A stretch of 64,000 nucleotides of DNA, taken from CAYRIH01 sp964424375. Lineage in GTDB: Bacteria; Patescibacteriota; Kazan-3B-28; UBA10110. Below the pieces are notes generated by a model. That model made no database searches and was not told the origin of the DNA. It worked only from the letters and a program-made list of their open reading frames with translations. The translations under genes and the position numbers were made by a program. Shown here piece after piece: positions 28,025-36,036 of this stretch; within the stretch, counting starts at the first letter, position 1; each line of letters begins with the position of its first letter. The stretch is from positions 1 to 64,000 of the forward strand of contig CAYRIH010000001.1 of the NCBI GenBank assembly GCA_964424375.1, read 5' to 3'.

Positions 28025-28046
28025 GAAAACCGCCTTGCGGCGGTTT
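28025..28046 (-). terminator. intrinsic terminator after pyrE-pyrF
   Basis: AAACCGCC-TTGC-GGCGGTTT (28027-28046) followed by TTTCT on the minus strand. Confidence 0.93.
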
Positions 28047-28085
28047 GTCTTTTGAGTCTCAAAAAGTTGTGATGTACAAAAGTGC

Positions 28086-29399
28086 TTAGGAGAGTGAGCC
28101 CAGCTCTTCGCTCAGGAGACGCCGAACTTCAGCTACTGGGTTATCAGCCCCTAATATCTGCCGTCCCATAACCAGATAATTAGAACCATCTTCTATCGCC
28201 TGTTCGGGAGTGCCGATTCTCTCCTGGTCACCTGCATCCTCTCCAACAGACCGAATGCCAGGTGTAACCAGCAACATTCTTGGATACTTGTTTCTCAGGT
28301 CTCCCACCTCTTCAGCTGAACAGACAAGACCCTCTGCACCAGCTCTGTGAGCTATCTCAGCCAGCTTAACTACCTGATCTGCCGGCATTCGGGTGTAAAT
28401 TTCCTCACAGGTCTCCTTATCGATGCTTGTGAGTACTGTCACTACCAGCACCTTAGTGCCAACCGGCCTGAGGGTATCCACTACAGTCTTAATCATCTTT
28501 TCGCCGCCTGATCCATGAACTGTGACCGCCCAGGGCGGGCAAGCTAACAGTCTGCTGGCGATATTGCCAACTGTGTTGGAAATGTCATGGATTTTTAGGT
28601 CTACCATGACTCGACCGTAGGTATGAAGCCGAGGGAGGAGATAATCAATACCTTGATCAAGGAGAAGATCATTGACTTTAAGTATACATCCAGTAGTTCT
28701 CAAGGAATCGATGATAGGCAGAATTGTCTCCCAGTTTCTACCATCAAGCGCCACAATAATCGGGTTTTTCTCTTCCATCTCTGGATCACACCGCTGCATG
28801 ACTCCTAGGGTCTGAATGAGATGCCGACGCACATCATCCAGAGTCATACCGGCCCAAACTGGCAGTTGAATTCCCTGACTAGACAGCAGTTCTCGCCAGC
28901 CTTGCTGGCGATCAACTAAAACAACTAGCCCTTCAGTCCTGAGTCCCAACTCGAGACATTTCCGGTAGGGAACGATCTTGGACTCACCATTAGTGATTAC
29001 ATCATCCATAATGATGACTCGATCGCCTCTTCTGGCTTTGCCGATAACTTTGGCATCAGCAACTCGTCCCTCCTTGGCCTGACCCCGAATCGTAAGATAC
29101 GGAGTTTCCGTATTTACAGATAATGGGCCAGCAAAACAAGAAACCGAATCAGGCACCTCGACGAACCCGTCTACTCTTAGATACTTCAGAGGTAGAGCAA
29201 AAAGACCAGCAATAAAACTGATGGCTTCAGGGTGATTACGAGCATCCCTGAGATTGATGTAGACATCAGTCGTTCCCCCACTTTTCAGGGGCAGCTCCCG
29301 TCGGTTGTCAAACTTGAGTAAATCAAACCTTAAGAGCTGTTCGACAATTCCTGCCTGTTCATCTGGGAACAGCCAGGGTGATGAGGGTATAATCCTCAT
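28086..29399 (-). CDS. fused orotate phosphoribosyltransferase / OMP decarboxylase
   Basis: 437 residues from ATG 29399, nine bases after AAGGAGG. The first half (residues 1-190) is PyrE: DRVIIMDDVITNGES is the PRPP-binding loop. The second half is PyrF: IIVALDGRNWETIL, MVDLKIHDISNTV (catalytic DxKxxD), GLVCSAEE and TPGIRS. Together they make UMP from orotate, like the eukaryotic UMP synthase but in PyrE-PyrF order. The DNA is clearly GC-richer than the flanking genes, and the gene has its own promoter and terminator, both signs of transfer. No other pyrimidine gene is in the window, so orotate may be imported. Confidence 0.93.
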   Translation of the reverse strand: MRIIPSSPWLFPDEQAGIVEQLLRFDLLKFDNRRELPLKSGGTTDVYINLRDARNHPEAISFIAGLFALPLKYLRVDGFVEVPDSVSCFAGPLSVNTETPYLTIRGQAKEGRVADAKVIGKARRGDRVIIMDDVITNGESKIVPYRKCLELGLRTEGLVVLVDRQQGWRELLSSQGIQLPVWAGMTLDDVRRHLIQTLGVMQRCDPEMEEKNPIIVALDGRNWETILPIIDSLRTTGCILKVNDLLLDQGIDYLLPRLHTYGRVMVDLKIHDISNTVGNIASRLLACPPWAVTVHGSGGEKMIKTVVDTLRPVGTKVLVVTVLTSIDKETCEEIYTRMPADQVVKLAEIAHRAGAEGLVCSAEEVGDLRNKYPRMLLVTPGIRSVGEDAGDQERIGTPEQAIEDGSNYLVMGRQILGADNPVAEVRRLLSEELGSLS

Positions 29400-29442
29400 G
29401 ATATGAAACCTCCTTATAGATTTCAAATAACAGTGATACTTA

Positions 29443-29471
29443 AGAATAAAACAAACCTAAACATTTGTATA
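29443..29471 (-). promoter_or_regulatory. shared promoter block, copy 2
   Basis: TATACA (29466-29471), 17-base spacer, TATTCT (29443-29448), then TAAGTATCA. A dyad AACCTA...TAGGTT spans the -35 region. Confidence 0.78.
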
Positions 29472-29518
29472 GGTTGTATTACCACACCAACATAAAGCGT
29501 GAGGAATTTGAATAGAAG

Positions 29519-29538
29519 AAAACCGCCTTTCGGCGGTT
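29519..29538 (-). terminator. intrinsic terminator after the zinc-ribbon membrane protein gene
   Basis: AACCGCC-TTTC-GGCGGTT (29521-29538) followed by TTCTTC on the minus strand. Confidence 0.85.
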
Positions 29539-29561
29539 ATAAATGTACAAAGCAGATTGGG

Positions 29562-30248
29562 TTAATTTGGGTTAATAATTACAGGCTTCTTAGTTCGGTA
29601 GCATTCATCTAGGGCATTGCCACCATGCCCAAAATAAGGTCGGAAACCTTCATCTGTCCAATGACCAGCAAAGTGGGCTCCGGTATCACAACAATACCAG
29701 CGTAAACAACCTATTACTGTTTTTCTAGTTTCTTTGCCATCTGCTTCTTCTGCGATATAGCATGTCCATGGTTTATGTCTCCCATTGATGTTATATCGAG
29801 AGATGGGATCACCTGGAAGTATCGGTAAGCCGCATGATGCACAGCGAATAGCATGTGAAACAAGATACTCTTTTGCACAATCAGGACACTTATCATCTCT
29901 CTTGATTTCGAATCCAGTTCCCAGGAAATGAAGTTCGAAGGTTTCGGGACCTGAATGGCCACACTTCGCCTGCAGAACTCCAGAAGGATTCCTGATTTCA
30001 AGCACATCTAGAGGGATATACATTCCTGTTTGATGTGATGGCCCATTTCTGAAATCAAACTTATCCCCTTTGTGGGGAATAAGATAAGGAGTAAAACCTT
30101 CTGATTCTTCTAAATCCCCTGAAGGATCTTTTTGTACTTTACGAGACTTGATGAACGAAGAGATAAAAATCATTAAACCCAGAAATATAAGCAAGGGCAC
30201 AAAAAAAGTTATTGCTTGAGATACAGAGCTTGGATTGTCAGAACCCAC
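29562..30248 (-). CDS. membrane-anchored protein with paired Cys motifs
   Basis: 228 residues from GTG 30248, seven bases after AAGGAGGT; longer in-frame starts lack a site. One helix (about residues 9-34, AITFFVPLLIFLGLMIFISSF) then a cytosolic or outer domain with CPDC, CASC, a CLRWYCC run and several His (HFAGHW, YFGHGG). Two zinc ribbons are likely, but the fold is not recognised. Own promoter (30288-30316) and terminator. It belongs to the single-gene units around pyrE-pyrF. Confidence 0.72.
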   Translation of the reverse strand: MGSDNPSSVSQAITFFVPLLIFLGLMIFISSFIKSRKVQKDPSGDLEESEGFTPYLIPHKGDKFDFRNGPSHQTGMYIPLDVLEIRNPSGVLQAKCGHSGPETFELHFLGTGFEIKRDDKCPDCAKEYLVSHAIRCASCGLPILPGDPISRYNINGRHKPWTCYIAEEADGKETRKTVIGCLRWYCCDTGAHFAGHWTDEGFRPYFGHGGNALDECYRTKKPVIINPN

Positions 30249-30287
30249 GACAATCACCTCCTTATTTTCAAAGTTCTGTGATACTTC

Positions 30288-30316
30288 AGAATAAAACAAA
30301 CCTAAACATTTGTATA
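30288..30316 (-). promoter_or_regulatory. shared promoter block, copy 3
   Basis: TATACA (30311-30316), 17-base spacer, TATTCT (30288-30293), then GAAGTATCA; nearly identical to copy 2 for about 40 bases. Confidence 0.78.
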
Positions 30317-30467
30317 GTTCGATAATTATTCAGGTTGGCTGAGCGTCTCGAGTTCGAACTTTCTGAAAGACAAGCCCAGCAAGGTTTGTTTCAATGGTTT
30401 TTGTTTATTTCTTTGATGCTCTTCGTGCACTAGTGGTTTTATAAGAAACAACTAGATTCCTTAAAAA

Positions 30468-31499
30468 TTATTTCTTTACTGAATATCTGGCAATCAATTT
30501 CTCTACATCAATTCCATACGCAGTATAAATAGCCATAGCCTCGTGCGATGCAATTCCCCAACTGTTTCCCCAGGCATCACTAAAATACTTTTCAGGGTTA
30601 GAAACAATCATTATATTCCGAGCCACACCACAATAATTGGTTTTTTTATCGAACTCTTCAATCTTTGAATTTAAATCCTTAGGTATTATCTCGTTTAATT
30701 GTCTAAGAGTTTCTACGCCCATTATTTTTAACTCTTCAATAATCTTCTCCGCCATATCATCGTTTGGACCAAATTTAGGATCAACAAATTCACTAGAGCC
30801 AAAATGACTATCAAAATATCTTCTGATTGAAATTGAGTCAATAGACACATCTAAATCGCCTTTATCTGTTCGCTCTTCAACCTGATCACTGTAGTTAGAG
30901 ATCTCCTTCGAAATTCTACCAAATTCATTGTCAGCTATTTCCAACAAACCAGACAAAAGGGTAAAATCCCTTTTAATTTTATTAGGCAAAACTACATTGG
31001 GTTTATATATTTGATTGTGACCAATCTGAGCCCACGCATGCTGAAGAATAGTTCGAATTTGAAGTTCTGCCCCCAATCCCTTGAATTTTTTATACTCTAT
31101 CAATTTGAGCCTGTCGGCAGATAAATTGATTAAGTGATGATGCGACATGTATCCTACTCGGTCTGTTCCAAGTCGTTGAGCAACTTCCAAAATTTTAGAT
31201 TTAAAACACCTTGATATTAATTCTTCAATTTTCAAAATGTCTTCATAAACATAGGTAATAATTCGAACTCCCACCAAATCCTGCACACCCTCTACTGTTC
31301 GTGGGTTAATAATCCCACTCTCAAGTTTTGCCCTAAGGCTCTCAGGTGATTTTGCGCGAACATCAACCGATAAATATTCAAGTTCTTCACTGTTGAGGAC
31401 ATCTATAAATAAGGGCTTCAAACACTCAGCAAACTCAACGTAAATATGATGATTACGTTTATAATCTTTCAACAGCTTTTCTATTTTTTCTTTGTTCAT
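30468..31499 (-). CDS. RelA/SpoT-domain nucleotidyltransferase
   Basis: 343 residues. RelA/SpoT synthetase motifs: VEGVQDLVGVRIITYVYEDI (DxxGxR), GYMSHHHLI in the substrate loop, and GAELQIRTILQHAWAQIGH (ELQIRT...HAWA). There is no HD hydrolase, TGS or ACT domain, so it is of the small alarmone synthetase class, with an extra helical C-terminus of about 130 residues. Members make (p)ppGpp or, in toxic versions, other modified nucleotides or pyrophosphorylated tRNA. A TATAAA box stands only a few bases before the ATG. Immediately downstream of tRNA-Gln. Confidence 0.85.
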   Translation of the reverse strand: MNKEKIEKLLKDYKRNHHIYVEFAECLKPLFIDVLNSEELEYLSVDVRAKSPESLRAKLESGIINPRTVEGVQDLVGVRIITYVYEDILKIEELISRCFKSKILEVAQRLGTDRVGYMSHHHLINLSADRLKLIEYKKFKGLGAELQIRTILQHAWAQIGHNQIYKPNVVLPNKIKRDFTLLSGLLEIADNEFGRISKEISNYSDQVEERTDKGDLDVSIDSISIRRYFDSHFGSSEFVDPKFGPNDDMAEKIIEELKIMGVETLRQLNEIIPKDLNSKIEEFDKKTNYCGVARNIMIVSNPEKYFSDAWGNSWGIASHEAMAIYTAYGIDVEKLIARYSVKK

Positions 31500-31579
31500 A
31501 TTTTTATACTAACGCAATCATAATCTTTGTATAACAAATTTTTCACAACGCTCTTCGAGCGAAATAACCTATCACGATT

Positions 31580-31653
31580 TGGCTGGGGCGGCAGGACTCG
31601 AACCTACGGTCACGGGACCAAAACCCGTTGCCTTACCACTTGGCTACACCCCA
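31580..31653 (-). tRNA. tRNA-Gln (anticodon TTG)
   Basis: 74 bases with encoded CCA. Acceptor TGGGGTG / CGCCCCA, anticodon loop TTTTGGT giving TTG, T loop TTCGAGT. The 5' ten bases overlap the 3' end of the GIY-YIG gene, whose TAG stop is the TAG of the tRNA D-arm region. Confidence 0.97.
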
Positions 31654-31892
31654 ATGTTTAATATTTCCTTTATCTTTTTTCTACCTGCTGCTGTTTTAAA
31701 ATATTTCTCTCTTCTTATAGTACTATCAAAATCTCTACAATCTTCATAATATAACAATTCCCAAGGTTTATATTTACGAGTATAAAAGTTTTTACCAGAA
31801 TTATGTTCTTCCAGTCTGCGTTTTAAATTACTAGTAAATCCAACATAGGTTTTAGGATATCTAATACTTTTTAAAATATATACTCTATACAT
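31644..31892 (-). CDS. small GIY-YIG domain protein (UPF0213-like)
   Basis: 82 residues covering one GIY-YIG nuclease domain: YRVYILKS...TYVGFTSNLKRRLEEHNSG (the GIY and YIG strands appear as VYI and YVG), then the KPWELLYYEDC and TIRREKYFKTAAGRKK helix. Such stand-alone domains are common and of unknown cellular role. Its stop codon lies inside the downstream tRNA-Gln. Confidence 0.88.
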   Translation of the reverse strand: MYRVYILKSIRYPKTYVGFTSNLKRRLEEHNSGKNFYTRKYKPWELLYYEDCRDFDSTIRREKYFKTAAGRKKIKEILNIGV

Positions 31893-31907
31893 GATTTTGT
31901 TGCCTTA

Positions 31908-31946
31908 CCCGCCTCGACTCGCGTTGCTTCATCGACGCGAGGCGGG
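31908..31946. repeat. GC-rich inverted repeat
   Basis: CCCGCCTCG ... CGAGGCGGG with an inner CTCGCGT / ACGCGAG stem, in strong contrast to the AT-rich surroundings. Further GC-rich bases with GGGGC-TAC-GCCCC follow up to about 32008. Confidence 0.65.
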
Positions 31947-32046
31947 CCACTTGCCTGCCCGCGGTCGGATCAGCTGACCTAGGCTGGACGGCCAGGGGCT
32001 ACGCCCCAATAACAACATTCAGATTATACTCTATTTTAACATTTTT

Positions 32047-32073
32047 CAATGGCTCAACGGCGTTGAGCCATTG
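32047..32073. terminator. palindromic terminator, GGCTCA family
   Basis: CAATGGCTCAACG-G-CGTTGAGCCATTG, perfect 13-base arms, with CTTTT after it on the plus strand. Related hairpins occur at 51009, 54309 and 55945. Confidence 0.6.
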
Positions 32074-32082
32074 AGCTTTTAC

Positions 32083-32163
32083 TGTCATCCTGAATTTGCC
32101 TGTGCTGAGCTTGTCGAATGTGATTCAGGGTCTATAGATTCTAGATTGGAATTCGGGATGACA
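32083..32163. repeat. imperfect inverted repeat, TGTCATCC ... GGATGACA
   Basis: Arms TGTCATCCTGAATT and AATTCGGGATGACA (one mismatch) enclose GCTGAGCTTGTCGAA. The pattern resembles short dispersed intergenic elements found in many uncultured genomes. With the GC-rich repeat and the hairpin at 32047 it fills the gene-free 31893-32167. Confidence 0.6.
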
Positions 32164-32167
32164 AGAA

Positions 32168-32215
32168 TTGACAACAATTTATTTATCAACTATTATTTAG
32201 ATAGTTATCTAAATA
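32168..32215 (+). promoter_or_regulatory. promoter and operator of the sdpR-sdpI pair
   Basis: TTGACA (32168-32173), 17-base spacer, TATTAT (32191-32196). TATTTAGATA-GT-TATCTAAATA at 32194-32215 overlaps the expected start of transcription and is a good operator for the ArsR-type protein encoded next. Confidence 0.82.
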
Positions 32216-32222
32216 TCTAAAT

Positions 32223-32492
32223 ATGATTACCAAAAACATATCAACAGCTTTCAAGGCATTAAGTAATCCCATCCGCAGGGAAATTTTAATTAAATTAAAA
32301 TCTAAAAATTTAACACCTGGAGAATTATCTCTTCACTTCCCTATCAGTAAACCTTCCCTTTCTCATCATTTAACAATTTTGAGGAATGCAAATTTAATAG
32401 ATAGCGAAAAAATGGGGCAAAAAATATATTATTCCCTGAACGCTTCCGTTTTTTATGACATCATCAATAAATTTTTAAATAATTTTGAATAA
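32223..32492 (+). CDS. ArsR-family regulator, SdpR-like
   Basis: 89 residues, one winged helix: FKALSNPIRREILIKLK, ELSLHFPISKPSLSHHLTILRNANLI with the recognition helix, then the wing KMGQKIYYSLN. No metal-binding Cys is present. Together with the SdpI-like membrane protein that follows, it resembles the SdpR-SdpI autorepressor/immunity pair. The perfect dyad at 32194-32215 is its likely site. Confidence 0.88.
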   Translation: MITKNISTAFKALSNPIRREILIKLKSKNLTPGELSLHFPISKPSLSHHLTILRNANLIDSEKMGQKIYYSLNASVFYDIINKFLNNFE

Positions 32493-32505
32493 TAGAAAGA
32501 TTCTT

Positions 32506-33174
32506 ATGAGTGAAAAAATAAAATTTACAATTAAAAGCGAATGGTTTTCGTGGCTGGCAATTATTGTAGTAATTGCTGTGGCAATTTGGGCATATCCTCA
32601 TTTACCTGATATTGTTCCCTCCCATTGGAATGCAGCTGGGGAAATAGATGATTACAGCTCAAAACTAACTCATACATTGCTTTTCCCTGGAATTACTTTG
32701 GGAATATATCTATTATTTTTAGCTATCCCTTATTTAGAACCCCGCCGAGGACATTTTATCAAATCATGGTCTTTCTATCAGATTATCAGAAACTTTTTGA
32801 TGGCTTTCCTTGCCGTAATGTTTATTACTACTACTTGGGCGGGAATATCCCAACAGCCAGTTCCTATAGGAACCATTGTCCCCATAATAGTTGGTGTATT
32901 ATTCATTTTAATAGGAAATTATTTATCTCAAGTAAAATCTAATTTCTTTATGGGCATCAGAACCCCCTGGACACTTTCTTCTGATGAAGTTTGGCGTAAA
33001 ACCCACTTAGTTGGTGGTTATTCATTTGTCATAGGTGGATTATTGTTTTTAGCTTCGCCTATTATTTCTAACCCCTGGAATGCCTATATTCCTCTAATAG
33101 CCATAATAATAGCTGCACTAATCCCGGTAGTTTATTCTTATATAATCTACACTCAAGAAAGAAACCAAAATTAG
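32506..33174 (+). CDS. SdpI-family immunity-like membrane protein
   Basis: 222 residues from ATG 32506; the frame is open from a TTG at 32485 overlapping sdpR. DUF1648-type start (WLAIIVVIAVAIWAYPHLPDIVPSHWNAAGEIDDY) then the SdpI part (NYLSQVKSNFFMGIRTPWTLSSDEVWRKTHLVGG), about six membrane helices. In Bacillus, SdpI protects against the SdpC peptide and transmits its presence to SdpR; here the inducer is unknown and no sdpC-like gene lies beside it. Ends over the start region of convergent cysS. Confidence 0.87.
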   Translation: MSEKIKFTIKSEWFSWLAIIVVIAVAIWAYPHLPDIVPSHWNAAGEIDDYSSKLTHTLLFPGITLGIYLLFLAIPYLEPRRGHFIKSWSFYQIIRNFLMAFLAVMFITTTWAGISQQPVPIGTIVPIIVGVLFILIGNYLSQVKSNFFMGIRTPWTLSSDEVWRKTHLVGGYSFVIGGLLFLASPIISNPWNAYIPLIAIIIAALIPVVYSYIIYTQERNQN

Positions 33175-34532
33175 ATTTTTTTGCGGAATCTTGGACCTTC
33201 TTTGGTATCTTCGACTAACCAACCCAATTTCTCTATTTGATCGCGCAATTTATCAGCTTTTTTAAAATTCTTTTTCAATTTAGCCTCTCCTCTTTCAACA
33301 GCTAAACTTACAACCTTCACAGGAACCATTACAACATGGCACAGATTTAAACCTAAAACCTTATCAAAATCTAATAAGGTAGCTTGTTTATCTGCTAATT
33401 TCACTTTGCTTGATTTAACCAAATCCCAAACAATTACCATGGCTTTTGGCATATTTAAATCACTATTGATTGCCTTAAGAAACTTGTCTCGATAAATCTT
33501 AAGAACTTTCCCATTTTTTGCTTTATCAAAAAATAATAATTGAAGCTTTACTAAAGATCTCCAAGCGTTATTCAAGGCTTCTTCAGAAAAATTTAACTTG
33601 CTCCGATAATGACTAGTTATTACTAAATATCTAAAAGCTAGCGGAACAACAAACCCTTTTTTCTCTAAATCGTCTAAAGTTATAAAATTGCCTTTACTTT
33701 TAGACATTTTGCCTTTGCCCATCAACATAAATGCTCCATGCAGCCAATAATTAGCTAGTGGCTTATCATAAGCCGCTTCACTTTGAGCAATTTCATTATT
33801 GTGGTGAATTGCCAAAAGATCCTCACCACCAGCATGGATATCAAAAGGCTGTCCCAATTCAGTTGTAGCGATAGCCGAACATTCTAAATGCCAGCCTGGA
33901 TAACCCACTCCCCAAGGAGATTTCCATTCTTGCTGCCGTTTCTCGTCTGGAATAGAAAATTTCCACAAGGCAAAATCTGATTCTCTATGTTTTTCTACAC
34001 AATGAACAACCCTAGATTTACCAGTACTAACTTTCCCTAACTTGCCATAATCTTTAAACTTAGCTGTATCAAAATATATACCATCAGTTGTTGCATAGGT
34101 ATAACCTTTCTTCTCTAATTGCTGGATTAGCTTTATTTGCTGTTTGATATATTTAGTAGCCCAGGCAAATTTATCTGGTGGCTCAATATTCAAAGCCTTT
34201 AAATCTTTTTTAAATAAATCCGCATAGTATTTAGTAATTTCTTTGGCTGTTTTCCCTTGTTTTCTAGCCGCTTCCTCAATCTTATCAAAACCAGTATCAG
34301 CATCTGATGTCAGATGCCCGACATCCGTAACATTCATCACATGCTTAACTTTATAACCATTAAACTCTAAAACTCGCTTAAGAATATCCTCAAACAAATA
34401 AGTTCTTAAATTGCCAATATGAGCAGTTTGATAAACCGTAGGTCCGCAAGCATACAAAGATACCTGCGTTTTTTTAATTGGCTTAAAAACTTCTAATTTT
34501 TTGGATAAAGAATTATATAGTTTAAGTGCCAC
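33171..34532 (-). CDS. cysS: cysteinyl-tRNA synthetase
   Basis: 453 residues, class I. YACGPTVYQTAHIGNLRTYL carries the zinc Cys and the HIGH motif (HIGN), GWHLECSAI the second zinc Cys, GGEDL and HHNNEIAQSEA further zinc ligands, KMSKSKGNF the KMSKS loop. Overlaps the upstream EamA gene by eleven bases and ends four bases into the convergent SdpI-like gene. Confidence 0.97.
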   Translation of the reverse strand: MALKLYNSLSKKLEVFKPIKKTQVSLYACGPTVYQTAHIGNLRTYLFEDILKRVLEFNGYKVKHVMNVTDVGHLTSDADTGFDKIEEAARKQGKTAKEITKYYADLFKKDLKALNIEPPDKFAWATKYIKQQIKLIQQLEKKGYTYATTDGIYFDTAKFKDYGKLGKVSTGKSRVVHCVEKHRESDFALWKFSIPDEKRQQEWKSPWGVGYPGWHLECSAIATTELGQPFDIHAGGEDLLAIHHNNEIAQSEAAYDKPLANYWLHGAFMLMGKGKMSKSKGNFITLDDLEKKGFVVPLAFRYLVITSHYRSKLNFSEEALNNAWRSLVKLQLLFFDKAKNGKVLKIYRDKFLKAINSDLNMPKAMVIVWDLVKSSKVKLADKQATLLDFDKVLGLNLCHVVMVPVKVVSLAVERGEAKLKKNFKKADKLRDQIEKLGWLVEDTKEGPRFRKKI

Positions 34533-35433
34533 TATACCCCTCCTTGTAATTACCCCTCTTAAGAGATTGTTTTTCTACCAAATAAGCTCCCAGCAAAACA
34601 ACTGCGCCACCTAAGATATTATTCAGTGTTATATGTTCCTTTAAAATGATTACAGATAAAAGAGCTACTTGAATCAACATAGTGTTCTGCAAAATAGCCG
34701 CCTCTATGGCTTGTAATTGATCTAGAACGGCACTCCATAACATTCCAGCGAAACCAAAAATAATACCTACTACTACAATTACTAAAAGTACCTGCCATTG
34801 CAAAATTCCGACCACACCATCTCTAACAATTCCGATGGGTAACAGAATGGCCGCTCCAATCCCCGTGCTAAATAAAGAGGTTATCATAGTTTCATCACCA
34901 GGACCTCGCACCACCAATCTAGTCAACACAGTGCTTAATGAATAAAAAACTTCTGCTATAAATATAATCATTATGCCAAATAAAGAACCTCCCAAAAAAC
35001 CTCCTGAGAGAAAAATATAAACTCCCAAAACAGCCAAGAATATACCCATAATCTGCACATTGCGAGGCTTTTCTCTTAAAATCAAGAAGCTAAATATTAC
35101 TACCAAAACTGCACCTAAACCAGCAAACAAACCCGCGGTTGTCACAGTCACATATTTAATACCAATCACTGATAATAAAGGAGCTGTCACAAACCCAACC
35201 AGCCCTATTAAAATAAGAGGGATGAATCTATTTTTCATAACACCCCACTCCAACTTTGGTCGCTTGATAAAATAATAGGTCAACAGAACTACAAAAGCCA
35301 CAGTCTGAATCGCAGCTATTAAAATATATGGAGAAACAAAGCCTAACCCTAACTTAATAATAATCTTGGAGGCTGACCATAAAAAAGTTACAAACAGAGC
35401 TTGAAACAAAAATAATTTTTTAGAATCATTCAT
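34522..35433 (-). CDS. EamA/DMT-family transporter
   Basis: 303 residues, ten predicted helices in two EamA halves (first IIKLGLGFVSPYILIAAIQTV; second AEVFYSLSTVLTRLVV... LLSVIILKEHITLNNILGGAVVLLGAYLVE). Substrate unknown. Its ATG overlaps the recR stop (ATGA at 35430-35433) and its end overlaps cysS, so it sits inside the ybaB-recR-EamA-cysS operon. It is a different sequence from the EamA protein at 4839. Confidence 0.88.
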   Translation of the reverse strand: MNDSKKLFLFQALFVTFLWSASKIIIKLGLGFVSPYILIAAIQTVAFVVLLTYYFIKRPKLEWGVMKNRFIPLILIGLVGFVTAPLLSVIGIKYVTVTTAGLFAGLGAVLVVIFSFLILREKPRNVQIMGIFLAVLGVYIFLSGGFLGGSLFGIMIIFIAEVFYSLSTVLTRLVVRGPGDETMITSLFSTGIGAAILLPIGIVRDGVVGILQWQVLLVIVVVGIIFGFAGMLWSAVLDQLQAIEAAILQNTMLIQVALLSVIILKEHITLNNILGGAVVLLGAYLVEKQSLKRGNYKEGYSGT

Positions 35434-36029
35434 GCGCTCCTCCTACCTTCCAGAGCCCGCGTCAAAGTAACTTCATCGGCATACTCCAAGTCCCCACCTA
35501 TTGGTAGCCCGCTAGCAATCCGAGTTATATTTACTTTCAATGACTGAAGCAGTTTTTTGATATACATAGCCGTTGCCTCTCCTTCAATATTGTGATTAGT
35601 GGCAATAATCACCTCTTTAACGCCGTCAGATTTAATCCGCGCATCTAAATCAGCCAAATTTAGTTGTTCAGCGATAATTCCTTCTATAGGTGATAAACAT
35701 CCTCCCAGCACATGATACCGACCATTAAAACTGCGGATTTTTTCCAAAGCCAATACATCTAAAGGTTCCTCAACTATGCATAATAAATCTTGATCCCGAC
35801 TAGTATCTGCACAAATTGAACATGGATTGCTATCAGCTATATTATGACAACGATCACAATATAAAAGATCTTGTTTCAAATCCAAAAATGCCTCGCCCAG
35901 CTCTTTAATTTCAGTATTTGGGTTCTTGATTAAATAAAAAACCAGCCTAGAAGCAGTTTTTGGGCCAATACCAGGCAATTTACTTAATTGCTGGATTAAT
36001 ACAGAAATTGATCGAGGTAAAGAATACAT
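35430..36029 (-). CDS. recR: recombination mediator RecR
   Basis: 199 residues. HhH (QLSKLPGIGPKTASRLVFYL), a C4 zinc finger (CDRCHNIADSNPCSIC), and a Toprim domain (LLCIVEEPLDVLALEKI... EVIIATNHNIEGEATAMYI). Acts with RecF/RecO at gaps in daughter-strand repair. Follows ybaB by seven bases, the usual dnaX-ybaB-recR association though dnaX is about 4 kb upstream here. Confidence 0.96.
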   Translation of the reverse strand: MYSLPRSISVLIQQLSKLPGIGPKTASRLVFYLIKNPNTEIKELGEAFLDLKQDLLYCDRCHNIADSNPCSICADTSRDQDLLCIVEEPLDVLALEKIRSFNGRYHVLGGCLSPIEGIIAEQLNLADLDARIKSDGVKEVIIATNHNIEGEATAMYIKKLLQSLKVNITRIASGLPIGGDLEYADEVTLTRALEGRRSA

Positions 36030-36036
36030 AATTAAT

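Noticed and set aside
30335..30440. short minus-strand frame ending RKFELETLSQPE
   Set aside because: No start site or family match; it could be a decayed fragment but the evidence is too thin.
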